64,000 nucleotides of DNA. It comes from Arcicella rosea (GTDB lineage Bacteria; Bacteroidota; Bacteroidia; Cytophagales; Spirosomataceae). The position numbers were made by a program, and so were the translations under genes. Shown piece after piece: positions 7,780-16,848 of this stretch; within the stretch, counting starts at the first letter, position 1, and each line of letters starts with the position of its first letter. Where the stretch lies: the NCBI RefSeq assembly GCF_040543805.1, contig NZ_JBEUMS010000005.1, positions 62,001-126,000 on the forward strand, in the 5' to 3' direction. The notes beneath the pieces are model-generated. The model worked only from the letters and a program-made list of their open reading frames with translations. It was not told the origin of the DNA and did no database searches.

Positions 7780-8829
7780 TCACTTTTTTGCTCTCAAATA
7801 CTTTCTGATAGGTTTGTCCACAAATTGCATCATCACGATTGCAAAAAGTACTAAGCCACAAGTTCCGAGTACAATTACCCAAGTAATTTGATTGATGTCT
7901 GGCTTAAAATGAGCTAAATAACTAGCAAAAATCCATATAAAAGCATAGTGGGTCATGTAAAGTGGGTAAGAAAGTTCTCCTGCAAACTGACAAAACTTTT
8001 GTGTAAAAGACGATAACTTCGTTCCTGCTCCTAAGGCAATCAATAGTGGGAAATAAAAGGCTACTATTAAAAATTCTATTAGCCAATTATTGGCAAAAAC
8101 GGGTATCATCAAAGCCGCTAATATCATCAGTGTTAAACCGATAAACCCTAATTTATTCTGAATAATCCATTTACTTCTATTGACTAATAATCCTGCTAAA
8201 AAGGAATATGCCAAGCGTACTCCACCGTCCCAAAAATTGTTTTTACTCCAGCCCCCCATCAAATTTCCAGCACGATAACTGACTATTCCAAGGGCTATTG
8301 CGGTCAAAATAACAAGAATACTTAATAAACGACGGCTGATTTTATGCAGGAAAAAGGCGTACAAAATATTGGCAACATATTCCCAGAATAGCGACCAAGC
8401 AGGAGCATTAAAGCCAAATAAATTAAAGTAACGGTCTTCCATCAACGGAAGTGGAATTATCAACATTGAACCACCAGCTAACAATACAATATTGACCCAA
8501 GTATAATTAGAAGCAACACTTGACCAAGGACTCCAAAGAAAACCGATAACACCCAGCAAAGTTCCTATCACGACCAAAGGATGTAAACGAATTAATCGAG
8601 TTTTGAAGAAAGCTAAGGTTCCCATCTGCTTTATTCTATCATCATAAGCATAAGCGATAACAAATCCTGAAAGGCAAAAGAAAAAATCTACAGCTAAAAA
8701 GCCATGACCAATAAAGTTTTTACTATAATCGGGATATACACATTCTGTAAAATGAAATATTACTACGCACAAAGCGGCAACGCCTCTTAATCCATCTAAT
8801 ATTTCAAAATGGGGTTTGTTTTTTATCAT
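7780..8829 (-). CDS. Acyltransferase family 3 membrane protein (OafA/YrhL type)
   Basis: Acyltransferase-3 proteins move acetyl or other acyl groups onto extracellular sugars, lipids or peptides. The protein is 349 aa with about ten hydrophobic segments. It has the family start pattern LDGLRGVAALCVVIFH with its conserved Arg and His, then FLAVDFFFCLSGFVIA and the C-terminal SYPLYMTHYAFIW segment. There is no partner gene nearby that names the substrate. A bidirectional terminator follows its stop codon. It is transcribed alone. Confidence 0.93.
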   Translation of the reverse strand: MIKNKPHFEILDGLRGVAALCVVIFHFTECVYPDYSKNFIGHGFLAVDFFFCLSGFVIAYAYDDRIKQMGTLAFFKTRLIRLHPLVVIGTLLGVIGFLWSPWSSVASNYTWVNIVLLAGGSMLIIPLPLMEDRYFNLFGFNAPAWSLFWEYVANILYAFFLHKISRRLLSILVILTAIALGIVSYRAGNLMGGWSKNNFWDGGVRLAYSFLAGLLVNRSKWIIQNKLGFIGLTLMILAALMIPVFANNWLIEFLIVAFYFPLLIALGAGTKLSSFTQKFCQFAGELSYPLYMTHYAFIWIFASYLAHFKPDINQITWVIVLGTCGLVLFAIVMMQFVDKPIRKYLRAKK

Positions 8830-9052
8830 TGTTTGTTGACTTAGCCTTTAAAAGAGATTATCGGAAATATATTACTCTAATCTCTTCTATTGTTACCTCT
8901 AAATTAATTCAAGACGCAATATAAGCCCAAGTTTCACTTTACTGTGTAGGTTTCTATAAGCTTTAAAGCTTGTTTGATTTTTCTGTTGTCGAGTTGGAAA
9001 TTCTACAAACTATATTGATTGTATTTACAGTAAGTTGGGTTTCCAACCCGAC

Positions 9053-10384
9053 CTAACCAATCCCATATTCCTCAATCTTACGATAAAGCGTTGTCAAACC
9101 AATATTCAAAAGTCTAGCGGTTTCGGTTTTGTTGCCTTTGGTGTGTTGAAGTACTTTTTGGATGTGTTGCTTTTCGATGCTTTGTAAATCGAAGGAATTA
9201 AGGGTTTTAGAAGATAAATTTTCAGCAGGAAATTGAATCGCAATCGGTAAGCTTTCTACGGTTAAATGTCCGTTTTCATTGAGAATAATGGTTCGTTCAA
9301 TCACATTTCGGAGCTCACGAATGTTGCCTTGCCAATCGTAATTACTGAGTTTTTCCAGAAAATCTTCTTGTAAATCAGCTATCGTAATGTTGAATTTTTT
9401 AGCAAAATCTTTGGCAAAAAAACGAGCGAGTACTTCAATATCAGTCTTGCGTTCACGCAAAGGCGGTAAAGCTATTTGAAAAACTGAAAGTCTATAAAAT
9501 AAATCCGAGCGGAAATGTCCTTCGTTGGCTTCTTTGCTTAAATCACGATTTGTTGCCGAAATAATCCGTACATCTACTTTTATCAATTTTGTATCGCCAA
9601 CTTTGATAAATGTTCCTGTCTCTAATACTCTTAATAATTTAGCTTGTAAATCCAGCGACATTTCTCCTATTTCATCCAAGAAAATCGTTCCGCCGTCTGC
9701 TTCTTCAAACAAACCTTTTTTATCTTTGGTCGCCCCAGTAAAAGCACCCACTTTGTGTCCGAACAATTCCGATTCCAGAATTTCTCTTGAAAAAGTAGCA
9801 CAATTTACTGCTACAAAGTTTTGAGAAGCCCTTTTACTTTCTTGATGAATGGCGTTGGCAAACACTTCTTTTCCAGTTCCCGTTTCGCCTGTTAGCAGAA
9901 CGGTGGTGTCGGTTTTAGCTACTTTTTGGGCTAAACTGATTACTTCTTTAATCTGCTTAGATTTCCCTAAAACCTTTTCAAAACCTTGGTTTTTAGGCTG
10001 AACGCTTTGCGACTGATTTTGCACTTTATCCATCGCTAAACTTAGCATTGGCAATATTTTTTCATTGTCGTCGCCTTTTACCAAATAATCAAAAGCTCCA
10101 TTTTTCATGGCTTTGATGCCGTCTTGGATTGTTCCATAGGCGGTCATTACAATAATCTCAAGACTTGGGAATTTCTCTTTGAACTTTTGGGTAAAGTCCA
10201 CACCATTGCCGTCGGGCAGTTTTACATCAGAAAGTACTACTTGAATCGCTTGATTTTCAAGAATTTTCCATGCAGATTTTAAGTCGCCAACTTCCCAAAC
10301 CGTATAATCTTCCAACTCAATAATTCGCTTGAGTAATCCTCTTAATTGTTTTTCATCATCAATAATCAGTACTGTTCCTTTCAT
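9053..10384 (-). CDS. Sigma-54-dependent response regulator, NtrC family
   Basis: The 443-residue protein has the full NtrC layout. The receiver domain covers about 1-120 with Asp53 as phospho-acceptor, acidic pair DD at 9-10 and Lys at about 103. The AAA+ domain has Walker A GETGTGKE, the sigma-54-contact GAFTGA loop and a Walker B LDEIG. The C-terminal Fis-type HTH ends in ETARLLNIGLTTLYRKI. It should activate promoters with -24/-12 elements when phosphorylated. No histidine kinase is adjacent. In several Bacteroidota a regulator of this class sits beside kdp; here it is on the same strand as kdp but 4.3 kb away, so a link is only possible. Confidence 0.95.
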   Translation of the reverse strand: MKGTVLIIDDEKQLRGLLKRIIELEDYTVWEVGDLKSAWKILENQAIQVVLSDVKLPDGNGVDFTQKFKEKFPSLEIIVMTAYGTIQDGIKAMKNGAFDYLVKGDDNEKILPMLSLAMDKVQNQSQSVQPKNQGFEKVLGKSKQIKEVISLAQKVAKTDTTVLLTGETGTGKEVFANAIHQESKRASQNFVAVNCATFSREILESELFGHKVGAFTGATKDKKGLFEEADGGTIFLDEIGEMSLDLQAKLLRVLETGTFIKVGDTKLIKVDVRIISATNRDLSKEANEGHFRSDLFYRLSVFQIALPPLRERKTDIEVLARFFAKDFAKKFNITIADLQEDFLEKLSNYDWQGNIRELRNVIERTIILNENGHLTVESLPIAIQFPAENLSSKTLNSFDLQSIEKQHIQKVLQHTKGNKTETARLLNIGLTTLYRKIEEYGIG

Positions 10385-10559
10385 CTTGAATTAATTTCTA
10401 CAGCCATGTAGGCTTTATCTTCGGCTAAATTAGTAGATGTTTTAAGAATTATTGCATTTCAACTCATCATCTTCCCTTTGACAAATTTCAATACCATGCC
10501 TTATCTGGTTTTAAGACAGCAATTCAGTATTTCAATTATTAATAAAGTAATGAAATATG

Positions 10560-10567
10560 TAAATTTG
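10560..10567 (+). promoter_or_regulatory. Candidate -7 element for the PQQ dehydrogenase gene
   Basis: TAAATTTG matches the Bacteroidota TAnnTTTG -7 box about 85 bases before the start codon. No TTTG is visible at the right distance upstream, so only half of the promoter is supported. A small hairpin, AATGAG-TTT-CTCATT, follows at about 10574-10588. Confidence 0.25.
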
Positions 10568-10651
10568 ACAAGAAATGAGTTTCTCATTCAAATAAAAAAG
10601 CTTGAATTCAGCTTATCAAGAAATTACTGAGTACAACAGATTTAAAAAATT

Positions 10652-12775
10652 ATGCAAAAAATCTACTTATCCTTGGCATTTTTGGCAACTGCCTTATTAA
10701 CTGCTGCTTATTTGCCTAAGCAGGATAATACTTCCAATGAAAATACTGGTTGGACAGAATATTTGGGAGGACCCGAACGGAATCATTACTCTAGCCTCAC
10801 ACAAATCAACAAGACCAATCTTAATCAATTAAAAGTTGCTTGGGAATACCATACATTGGATTCTGGACAAGTTCAGTGCAATCCGATTATCGTAAATGGA
10901 ATACTTTATGCAGTAACAGCAACGAATAAACTTTTTGCGTTGGATGCTGCCACAGGCAAAGAATTATGGACATTTACCAATACTGGAAGCACCGCTTTAA
11001 ATACTAATCGTGGCGTTACTTATTGGGAAAGTAAGGATAAAAACGATGCCGATGTTCCAAGAATCATCTTTGCACTAGGTTCTTTTTTATATGCTGTTGA
11101 TGCTAAAACAGGAGAGAAAATCAACACCTTTGGCGACAATGGCAAAGTAAGTTTGAAAGAAGGTTTAGGCAGTACTGCCGTCAATAAATTTGTGATTTCA
11201 AATACGCCTGGCACATTGTATGAAGATAATATTATCATGCCTTTGCGCCTTTCGGAAGGAGCAGATGCTGCTTTGGGAAATGTTCAGGCATTTAATGTTC
11301 GTACAGGAAAACTCTCTTGGGTTTTTCATACGATTCCACATCCAAACGAATTTGGTTATAATACTTGGCCAAAGAATACTTATAAAAATACTGAAATTGG
11401 CGGAGCAAATAATTGGTCGGGCATGGCTATCGACCGTAAAAGAGGAATTTTATTTGTGCCAACAGGTTCGGCAGCTTCTGATTTTTATGGAGGAAATCGT
11501 AAAGGACAAAACCTTTTTGCCAACTGTTTAATTGCATTGGATGCAAAAACAGGGAAAAGACTTTGGCATTTTCAGTTCGTTCATCATGATATTTGGGATA
11601 AAGACTTACCAGCGCCTCCGAACTTGGTGACAATTAAACGCAATGGAAAAAGCATTGATGCAGTAGCACAAGTAACCAAAACAGGACACGTTTTTGTGTT
11701 TGATAGAGTAACGGGAAAACCTTTATTTCCTATCAAAGAAACCCCTTTTCCAAAATCAAGTATTCCAGAAGAAAGTGCTTGGGCAACACAGCCAATTCCA
11801 AGTTTGCCTGCTCCTTTTGCTCGACAAACTATTACTGAAGCAGACGTAAATCCATATTCTGATGAGAAAGAAACATTACTTAAAACCATCAAAACAACTC
11901 AAAAAGGAGTATTTCAGCCACTTGGTTTAAAAGAAACCTTGGTATATCCGGGTGCAGACGGCGGTGCAGAATGGGGTGGTGCAGCGGTTGACCCAGATGG
12001 AATTATGTATGTAAATGCCAACGAAATGGCTTGGCTATTTAGCTTAAAACCAACGCCAAAAGCGGATGAATTAGCCCATTTAAGCAAAGGACAAAAACTT
12101 TATGCAAGTACTTGTATGGTTTGTCATGGCAAAGACCTCAAGGGGAATCCTAGCAGTGGCTATCCGTCTTTAGTGAATATTTCTGACAGAAAAGACCGTG
12201 AGTATGTTTCAAAAGTTGTTGCTTCAGGTAAAGGAATGATGCCCGGATTTGGACATTTATCAAATACAGACCGACAAGCGCTAGTTTCATTTTTATTTGG
12301 TGATGAAAAAGTAGAAGCAAGTGCTGAAAGTACTAAAGGGAAAACACCTTTTATTCCCTATCAATTTAATGGTTATCATAAATTCATCGATTCAAAAGGT
12401 TATCCCGGTATTCGTCCGCCTTGGGGAACACTTACTGCCATCGACTTAAACACAGGTAAACATCTTTGGCAAAAACCATTTGGCGAATATCCAGAATTGA
12501 AAGCGAAAGGTATTCCAACAACGGGTTCAGAAAACTATGGCGGACCTGTGGTTACAGCTAGTGGTTTACTTTTTATTGCTGCAACGAAGGATGGAATGTT
12601 TAGAATTTTTGACAAGAAAACTGGGGAAATTCTCTGGGAAACAAAATTACCAGCAGCAGGTTTTGCCACACCAAGTACTTATTTATTGAACGGAAAACAA
12701 TACATCGTTATCGCCTGTGGTGGTACTAAATTAGGAACAAAAAAAGGAGACAGTTACATAGCTTTTTCTTTGTAA
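10652..12775 (+). CDS. PQQ-dependent dehydrogenase with inserted cytochrome c domain
   Basis: Quinoproteins of this type oxidise sugars or alcohols in the periplasm and pass electrons to cytochrome c. The 707 aa protein has a signal peptide (about 1-20), a beta-propeller with repeated AATGKELW / AKTGKRLW / KKTGEILW blade ends, and a heme-binding Cys488-Met-Val-Cys491-His492 within a small cytochrome c domain (about 475-555). The heme domain interrupts the propeller, which resumes to the C-terminus with GTLTAIDLNTGKHLW. This is the arrangement of the PQQ-dependent dehydrogenase group often annotated as glucose dehydrogenase-like. Substrate is not determinable here. It stands alone and ends at a strong terminator. 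Confidence 0.93.
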   Translation: MQKIYLSLAFLATALLTAAYLPKQDNTSNENTGWTEYLGGPERNHYSSLTQINKTNLNQLKVAWEYHTLDSGQVQCNPIIVNGILYAVTATNKLFALDAATGKELWTFTNTGSTALNTNRGVTYWESKDKNDADVPRIIFALGSFLYAVDAKTGEKINTFGDNGKVSLKEGLGSTAVNKFVISNTPGTLYEDNIIMPLRLSEGADAALGNVQAFNVRTGKLSWVFHTIPHPNEFGYNTWPKNTYKNTEIGGANNWSGMAIDRKRGILFVPTGSAASDFYGGNRKGQNLFANCLIALDAKTGKRLWHFQFVHHDIWDKDLPAPPNLVTIKRNGKSIDAVAQVTKTGHVFVFDRVTGKPLFPIKETPFPKSSIPEESAWATQPIPSLPAPFARQTITEADVNPYSDEKETLLKTIKTTQKGVFQPLGLKETLVYPGADGGAEWGGAAVDPDGIMYVNANEMAWLFSLKPTPKADELAHLSKGQKLYASTCMVCHGKDLKGNPSSGYPSLVNISDRKDREYVSKVVASGKGMMPGFGHLSNTDRQALVSFLFGDEKVEASAESTKGKTPFIPYQFNGYHKFIDSKGYPGIRPPWGTLTAIDLNTGKHLWQKPFGEYPELKAKGIPTTGSENYGGPVVTASGLLFIAATKDGMFRIFDKKTGEILWETKLPAAGFATPSTYLLNGKQYIVIACGGTKLGTKKGDSYIAFSL

Positions 12776-12798
12776 ATACTTCGATAAGTTTTTTAGAT

Positions 12799-12848
12799 AA
12801 ACAGCGACAAAATGAATTAATCTTAATGTCATTTTATCGCTGTTTTTT
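12799..12848 (+). terminator. Terminator of the PQQ dehydrogenase gene
   Basis: AAACAGCGACAAAATGA pairs with TCATTTTATCGCTGTTT (one mismatch) and runs into a T tract. It lies 24 bases past the stop codon. Confidence 0.88.
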
Positions 12849-12957
12849 ATAGTCCCTTACAAATCACAAAATAATAGTACAAGTAATTCATTTTATTTTT
12901 ATATAAATATTACATTTACATTAGTTGTATTTTTTATATCTAAATGAAAATCTGCTC

Positions 12958-13626
12958 ATGAAATGGACTTATAGCATAGCGCAAAAGTTAAAAATTGCAA
13001 GCATATTGGGTGTAATTTTTATTCTACTATTTGTTAAGAATGTATCCGATAAAAACAGTTTTATCGCTTTGGGTGATACTTTTTCTAACGTTTATGAAGA
13101 CAGATTACTTGCAGAAAGTTACATTTATGAATTTTCAGATCATCTTTCTCGTAAAAAATTATTGATTGACGATAGTAAAGATATTGAAGCTTTAAAACTT
13201 CATAATAATGCTATTAAAGAACATCATACTAGTATCCAACAACTACTTGTAGCTTTTGGAAAAACGCAACTCACACCGACAGAAGAAGTATTGTTTCGGG
13301 ATTTAAAGAAAAAAATCCAGCAAGGCATATTACTTGAGAAGCAATATATTACAGCAATGGAAACAGGAGTTTCTACTGAACAAAGCAAAAGGCTTTTAGA
13401 TGAATCTTTTTATGCAACACTTAGCAATTTGAATCATTTATCTCATATTCAAATTACTGAAGGGCAAAGGCTAAATCAAGCTTCTCAGAAAATTGTGTTT
13501 GGTTCAGCATCTCAAAGTCAATTTGAGCTTTCACTTTTAATGGTGTTGGGCATCGTTATTTTAGTGTTGATTGTTTCTTCAAAATCTGCTATTTCTAAAA
13601 TAGCACAAAATTCATCGCTGAACTGA
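12958..13626 (+). CDS. Membrane protein with MCP-like four-helix-bundle sensor domain and no output domain
   Basis: The 222-residue protein has one transmembrane helix near the N-terminus (about 16-32). A long helical extracytoplasmic region (about 35-185) follows with the heptad-like look of the 4HB_MCP sensor fold. A second transmembrane helix (about 193-212) is followed by a cytoplasmic tail of about ten residues. Chemoreceptors and histidine kinases use this input module, but here no HAMP, kinase or MCP signalling domain follows. The frame opens at a TTG 33 bases earlier; I prefer the ATG at 12958, which gives a normal positively charged N-terminus. A terminator follows. Family assignment is moderate. 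Confidence 0.65.
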   Translation: MKWTYSIAQKLKIASILGVIFILLFVKNVSDKNSFIALGDTFSNVYEDRLLAESYIYEFSDHLSRKKLLIDDSKDIEALKLHNNAIKEHHTSIQQLLVAFGKTQLTPTEEVLFRDLKKKIQQGILLEKQYITAMETGVSTEQSKRLLDESFYATLSNLNHLSHIQITEGQRLNQASQKIVFGSASQSQFELSLLMVLGIVILVLIVSSKSAISKIAQNSSLN

Positions 13627-13651
13627 ACCCTAAGTAAAGCTTCTCAAATAT

Positions 13652-13701
13652 AAATCCAATCTTTAGCTAATGTTTAAAAGGTTAAAGATTGGATTTGTTT
13701 T
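13652..13701 (+). terminator. Terminator after the four-helix-bundle protein
   Basis: AAATCCAATCTTTA (13652-13665) and TAAAGATTGGATTT (13683-13696) form a perfect 14-base stem followed by GTTTTG. The loop is 17 bases. Confidence 0.8.
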
Positions 13702-13776
13702 GAAGTATTTTTTCTAAACTTATCTCTGAAGATTAATGTTAGCTTTTTGTATCAAGCCCATTTTACATTATCATCA

Positions 13777-14166
13777 ATGAAAAATATTCCTGCTAAAGTT
13801 TTTGCTCGACAATACGAAATAAGAGACGAGTTTCTAAAAGAAATCGACAAGCATTTATTGGATTTAACCGAAGGAAGAACCCAAGAAATGTTTGAAATTA
13901 GAGATTTCGCATCAATTATGAATATCCATCCAACACATTTAAGTAATACAATTAAAGAGACGACCAATAAATCCCCTTGTTATTTCTTTGAAGAAAAAAT
14001 ACTTGATATTGCCAAAGGCATGCTTGCTAAAAACGAAATGTCAATTGGAGCAATCGCTACTTTACTTACTTATGACCCTTCCAATTTTACCAAATTCTTT
14101 AAAGCATACACCAAGCTTACGCCCAAGCAATATCGTGAACAATGTTTGCTAGAGCAATTTGTATAA
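13777..14166 (+). CDS. Short AraC-family transcriptional regulator (HTH domain only)
   Basis: The 129 residues contain a complete AraC-type double HTH: first helix pair around FEIRDFASIMNIHPTHLSNTIKE, second around SIGAIATLLTYDPSNFTKFFKA, ending KLTPKQYRE. There is no separate N-terminal ligand domain, only about 40 residues with the usual QYEIRDEFLKEIDKH linker helix. I start at the ATG at 13777 because the longer frame begins with TTG. The next gene on the same strand, 96 bases on, is an SDR, so it is likely the local regulator of that gene; similar regulator/SDR pairs are common in Bacteroidota. Confidence 0.85.
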   Translation: MKNIPAKVFARQYEIRDEFLKEIDKHLLDLTEGRTQEMFEIRDFASIMNIHPTHLSNTIKETTNKSPCYFFEEKILDIAKGMLAKNEMSIGAIATLLTYDPSNFTKFFKAYTKLTPKQYREQCLLEQFV

Positions 14167-14262
14167 AATACTGAAGTACTCACCATTTTCCCTGAAACTG
14201 TCACCATAAAAAAGCTATAGGCTAAAGTTAATTTTGTTGCATTAATTAAAACAAACAGAAAG

Positions 14263-15021
14263 ATGCCAAACAAAATAGCTTTAGTAACAGGCGGTAGCCG
14301 TGGATTAGGGAAAAATATGGCTTTAAGCCTTGCCCAAAAAGGGAATAATGTCATCATAACTTATCAGTCTCAAAAAGAAGAAGCTGAAAAAGTAATAGAG
14401 GAAATCCAACAATTAGGACAACAAGCTGTCGCTTTACAATTGGACGTAGCTAACTCAAAGACATTCGATAGTTTTATCGAGAGTTTGAAAAGTGCTTTAT
14501 CTGAAACTTTTAAGGCTGACGAAATAGATTTCCTTATTAATAATGCGGGCATCGGTACTCATGCTTCATTTGCAGAAACGACAGAAGAACAACTTGATAC
14601 TTTGTATTCAATTCATTTTAAAGGAGCTTTTTTATTGACACAAAAAGCCTTGTCAATTTTAGCCAATGGTGGTGGAATTATTAATATTTCGACAGGTTTA
14701 GCTAGATTCTCCTTTCCGGGTTATGCTGCTTATGCTTCGATGAAAGGGGCAATCGAAACCCTAACGAAATATCAAGCCAAAGAATTAGGACAAAGAGGAA
14801 TTAGAGTAAACGTTGTTGCTCCAGGCGCTATAGAAACAGATTTCGGAGGTGGAACTGTACGAGACAATGCACAAGTAAATGCTCATATTGCTTCTCAAAC
14901 AGCCTTAGGAAGAGTAGGCTTGCCAGACGATATTGGCGGTGTCATTGCCTTTTTATGTAGTGAAGAAGCTCGTTGGATTAATGCCCAACGCATAGAAATT
15001 TCTGGCGGGATGATGTTGTAG
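14263..15021 (+). CDS. SDR family oxidoreductase (FabG-like)
   Basis: The 252-residue classical SDR has GGSRGLGKN in the nucleotide-binding loop, NNAG, catalytic Ser in NISTGL and the YxxxK motif in YASMK. It also has PGAIETD after the active site. The C-terminal RIEISGGMML resembles the 3-oxoacyl-ACP-reductase branch. It should be cytosolic and NADP(H)-dependent; substrate unknown. It follows the AraC-type regulator. A -7-like TAATTTTG lies at 14229-14236 without a clear -33 element. It is the last ordinary gene before the caspase region. Confidence 0.92.
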   Translation: MPNKIALVTGGSRGLGKNMALSLAQKGNNVIITYQSQKEEAEKVIEEIQQLGQQAVALQLDVANSKTFDSFIESLKSALSETFKADEIDFLINNAGIGTHASFAETTEEQLDTLYSIHFKGAFLLTQKALSILANGGGIINISTGLARFSFPGYAAYASMKGAIETLTKYQAKELGQRGIRVNVVAPGAIETDFGGGTVRDNAQVNAHIASQTALGRVGLPDDIGGVIAFLCSEEARWINAQRIEISGGMML

Positions 15022-15056
15022 GAATATTTAAACCTTTGATTTACAAAATTGATATG

Positions 15057-15113
15057 TGTTTCTATTATGAGGACAGAAAAGTTTTTACTTTTTAAGACTT
15101 TATAATAGAAACA
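15057..15113 (+). promoter_or_regulatory. 12-base perfect inverted repeat spanning the start codon of the 15113 gene
   Basis: TGTTTCTATTAT at 15057-15068 is exactly complementary to ATAATAGAAACA at 15102-15113. The right arm includes the first base of the start codon and the ribosome-binding region. If transcribed, the stem would hide the start of the first gene of the caspase-rich region. Alternatively it is a protein-binding site. Confidence 0.5.
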
Positions 15114-16219
15114 TGTTAAAAAAAAATAAGGGATTGCTTATCATTTTGGTGTTAATTTGTTATCAAGGTGCTACACAAAGCATAAGAACAATCTTGGTAG
15201 CTGATTCAAAACATCCTGATTTAGCCAAAACTTATGAACGAAACCTCTTCATGATGGATTCTGTTTTTAGAGAAATTGCTAAAAATATACATTATGATTA
15301 TTTACCTATCGCTGTCCACTCTCATGATTTTACTGAAAAAGATTTAGATCGTGAGATACTCCATTTGCCAATTAATACTGACGACATCATTGTACTTTAT
15401 TATACAGGACGAGGTATTTCTTCATCACAACCCACAGATTTATTCCCTAATATTCTGATTAGAGACAAATATTTATCCATTGAAAATATTCATCAAAAAT
15501 TAAGCAATAAAGGTGTAAAACTCAATATTAGCCTAGTAGATTGTAATAATCAACTCACTCCACGACAAACTTTAATAATTGAGAAGCCTTTAGTTACTCG
15601 TTCTATTTTTGTTGAAAATGATATTTTAAGAAAATTATTCAAAGAAAGTTCTGGTAACATCCTTATTTCAAGTTCAAAGAAAAACGAAAAAGCATTCAGT
15701 AGTGCTCATAACGGCACTTATTATACCATTGCATGGTTAGAAGCACTTTCACAAGCTGAAAATAATAATATTCACATTACTTGGGACTCTCTTTTGAAAG
15801 ATGCTGAATTAAGACTTCAAGAAAAATTAGCTCAAGATAATAAAGCCAATCTACAGCATTCACAATGGAAAATTACTGCTGATATAAAAGAGCCTATTAC
15901 TCCGACTCCTCATACACCAACAGTAAGTTTTAACGATACCAATTTGTTCCTCAATACGTTGGCTGATGAAAAATTAAAATATGAGAAAAGAGAAAAATTG
16001 ATGGTAACTCAAATGAAGAAACTTTTCAATGTTGATGCAGAGGCAAATGAATACATCAATGTGATTGAAAACAATATGAGTGCTATCCCTATTGAAGACT
16101 TTTTGAATAAAATTCTTATTAATGCCAATCTTATTAAACAAATAAACGTAGTTGAAAATCTATCCACTTTTAGTCAGGATGGTCGATACCAAATCATTAC
16201 AATTCAGGAAATTAGATAA
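15113..16219 (+). CDS. Exported caspase-fold protein with catalytic His replaced by Arg
   Basis: The 368-residue protein has a signal peptide (about 1-22). A caspase-like (C14) alpha/beta domain occupies about 25-250. The strand that should end YYSGHG reads DDIIVLYYTGRG, so the catalytic His position is Arg100. The second catalytic strand, NISLVDCNN, keeps Cys144. A further family strand, GNILISSSKKNEKAFSS, and GTYYTIAWLEAL follow, as in C14 proteins. The C-terminal 120 residues are charged and helical and unlike known domains. It is probably a periplasmic or secreted pseudoprotease, or a protease with altered chemistry. It leads a run of same-strand exported proteins (next gene 11 bases away). 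Fold call moderate, loss of His is directly visible. Confidence 0.68.
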   Translation: MLKKNKGLLIILVLICYQGATQSIRTILVADSKHPDLAKTYERNLFMMDSVFREIAKNIHYDYLPIAVHSHDFTEKDLDREILHLPINTDDIIVLYYTGRGISSSQPTDLFPNILIRDKYLSIENIHQKLSNKGVKLNISLVDCNNQLTPRQTLIIEKPLVTRSIFVENDILRKLFKESSGNILISSSKKNEKAFSSAHNGTYYTIAWLEALSQAENNNIHITWDSLLKDAELRLQEKLAQDNKANLQHSQWKITADIKEPITPTPHTPTVSFNDTNLFLNTLADEKLKYEKREKLMVTQMKKLFNVDAEANEYINVIENNMSAIPIEDFLNKILINANLIKQINVVENLSTFSQDGRYQIITIQEIR

Positions 16220-16230
16220 ATTACGCTATT

Positions 16231-16845
16231 ATGAAAAATATCATTTATTGCTTTATATTCTGGTGTATTCATAGTTTGTTTTTCACAGTAAAAACATTTG
16301 CTCAACACTCCGACCCTAGTCCTGAACAGCTCTCAGAATTCAAAGAACTTACCTTAAGGAGAGTCAATGATTTAACCAATTATATTAAACAGATTGGTGA
16401 TAAATCTTTACCTGAGCGACCTAGATTAAAATCCATTCAATTGGCAATGAGTCTTTTTGATACTGTTTATTATAATGCTAATGGCAAAAAAATTACCAGA
16501 ATGCCAACAGTACAAGTATCAAGAAAAGATGGCAGTGTTGAAAATATTCCTATCCGCCAATATTTTAATAATCTTTTTAAATTGCCTCATTTTCCAAAAA
16601 TAGAAATTAGTTCTTACGACGTATCGTATTGCTCCGACTTTGAAAAAGGTATGGATGGGAACTATCACGCCACAGCATTTTATTATCAAAGTTTTAAAGG
16701 TTATGATCAAAAGGGGAAAGTATCTTATGAAAGTAAAGACAGAAAAGCCATAGAAGTAACCGAAAAACCTAATGCAAAAGGGAAATTCACGATTTCATTT
16801 GGGAATATTAGTGTGATAGAAACAACAGCTTTGAGCCCAAATTGA
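16231..16845 (+). CDS. Exported hypothetical protein, NTF2-like look
   Basis: The 204-residue protein has a signal peptide (about 1-24, ending TFAQ). The mature part has a layout seen also in the 17848 and 20622 products: a helix with a DTVYYN-type end, a segment with IPIRQYFNNL, then strands including GNYHATAFYYQSFKGYD and ISFGNISV. The pattern suggests a small NTF2/SnoaL-like alpha+beta domain, which is inference. It sits 11 bases after the pseudo-caspase and 3 bases before the next gene, so all three are probably one operon. No catalytic residue is evident. Confidence 0.6.
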   Translation: MKNIIYCFIFWCIHSLFFTVKTFAQHSDPSPEQLSEFKELTLRRVNDLTNYIKQIGDKSLPERPRLKSIQLAMSLFDTVYYNANGKKITRMPTVQVSRKDGSVENIPIRQYFNNLFKLPHFPKIEISSYDVSYCSDFEKGMDGNYHATAFYYQSFKGYDQKGKVSYESKDRKAIEVTEKPNAKGKFTISFGNISVIETTALSPN

Positions 16846-16848
16846 CAA

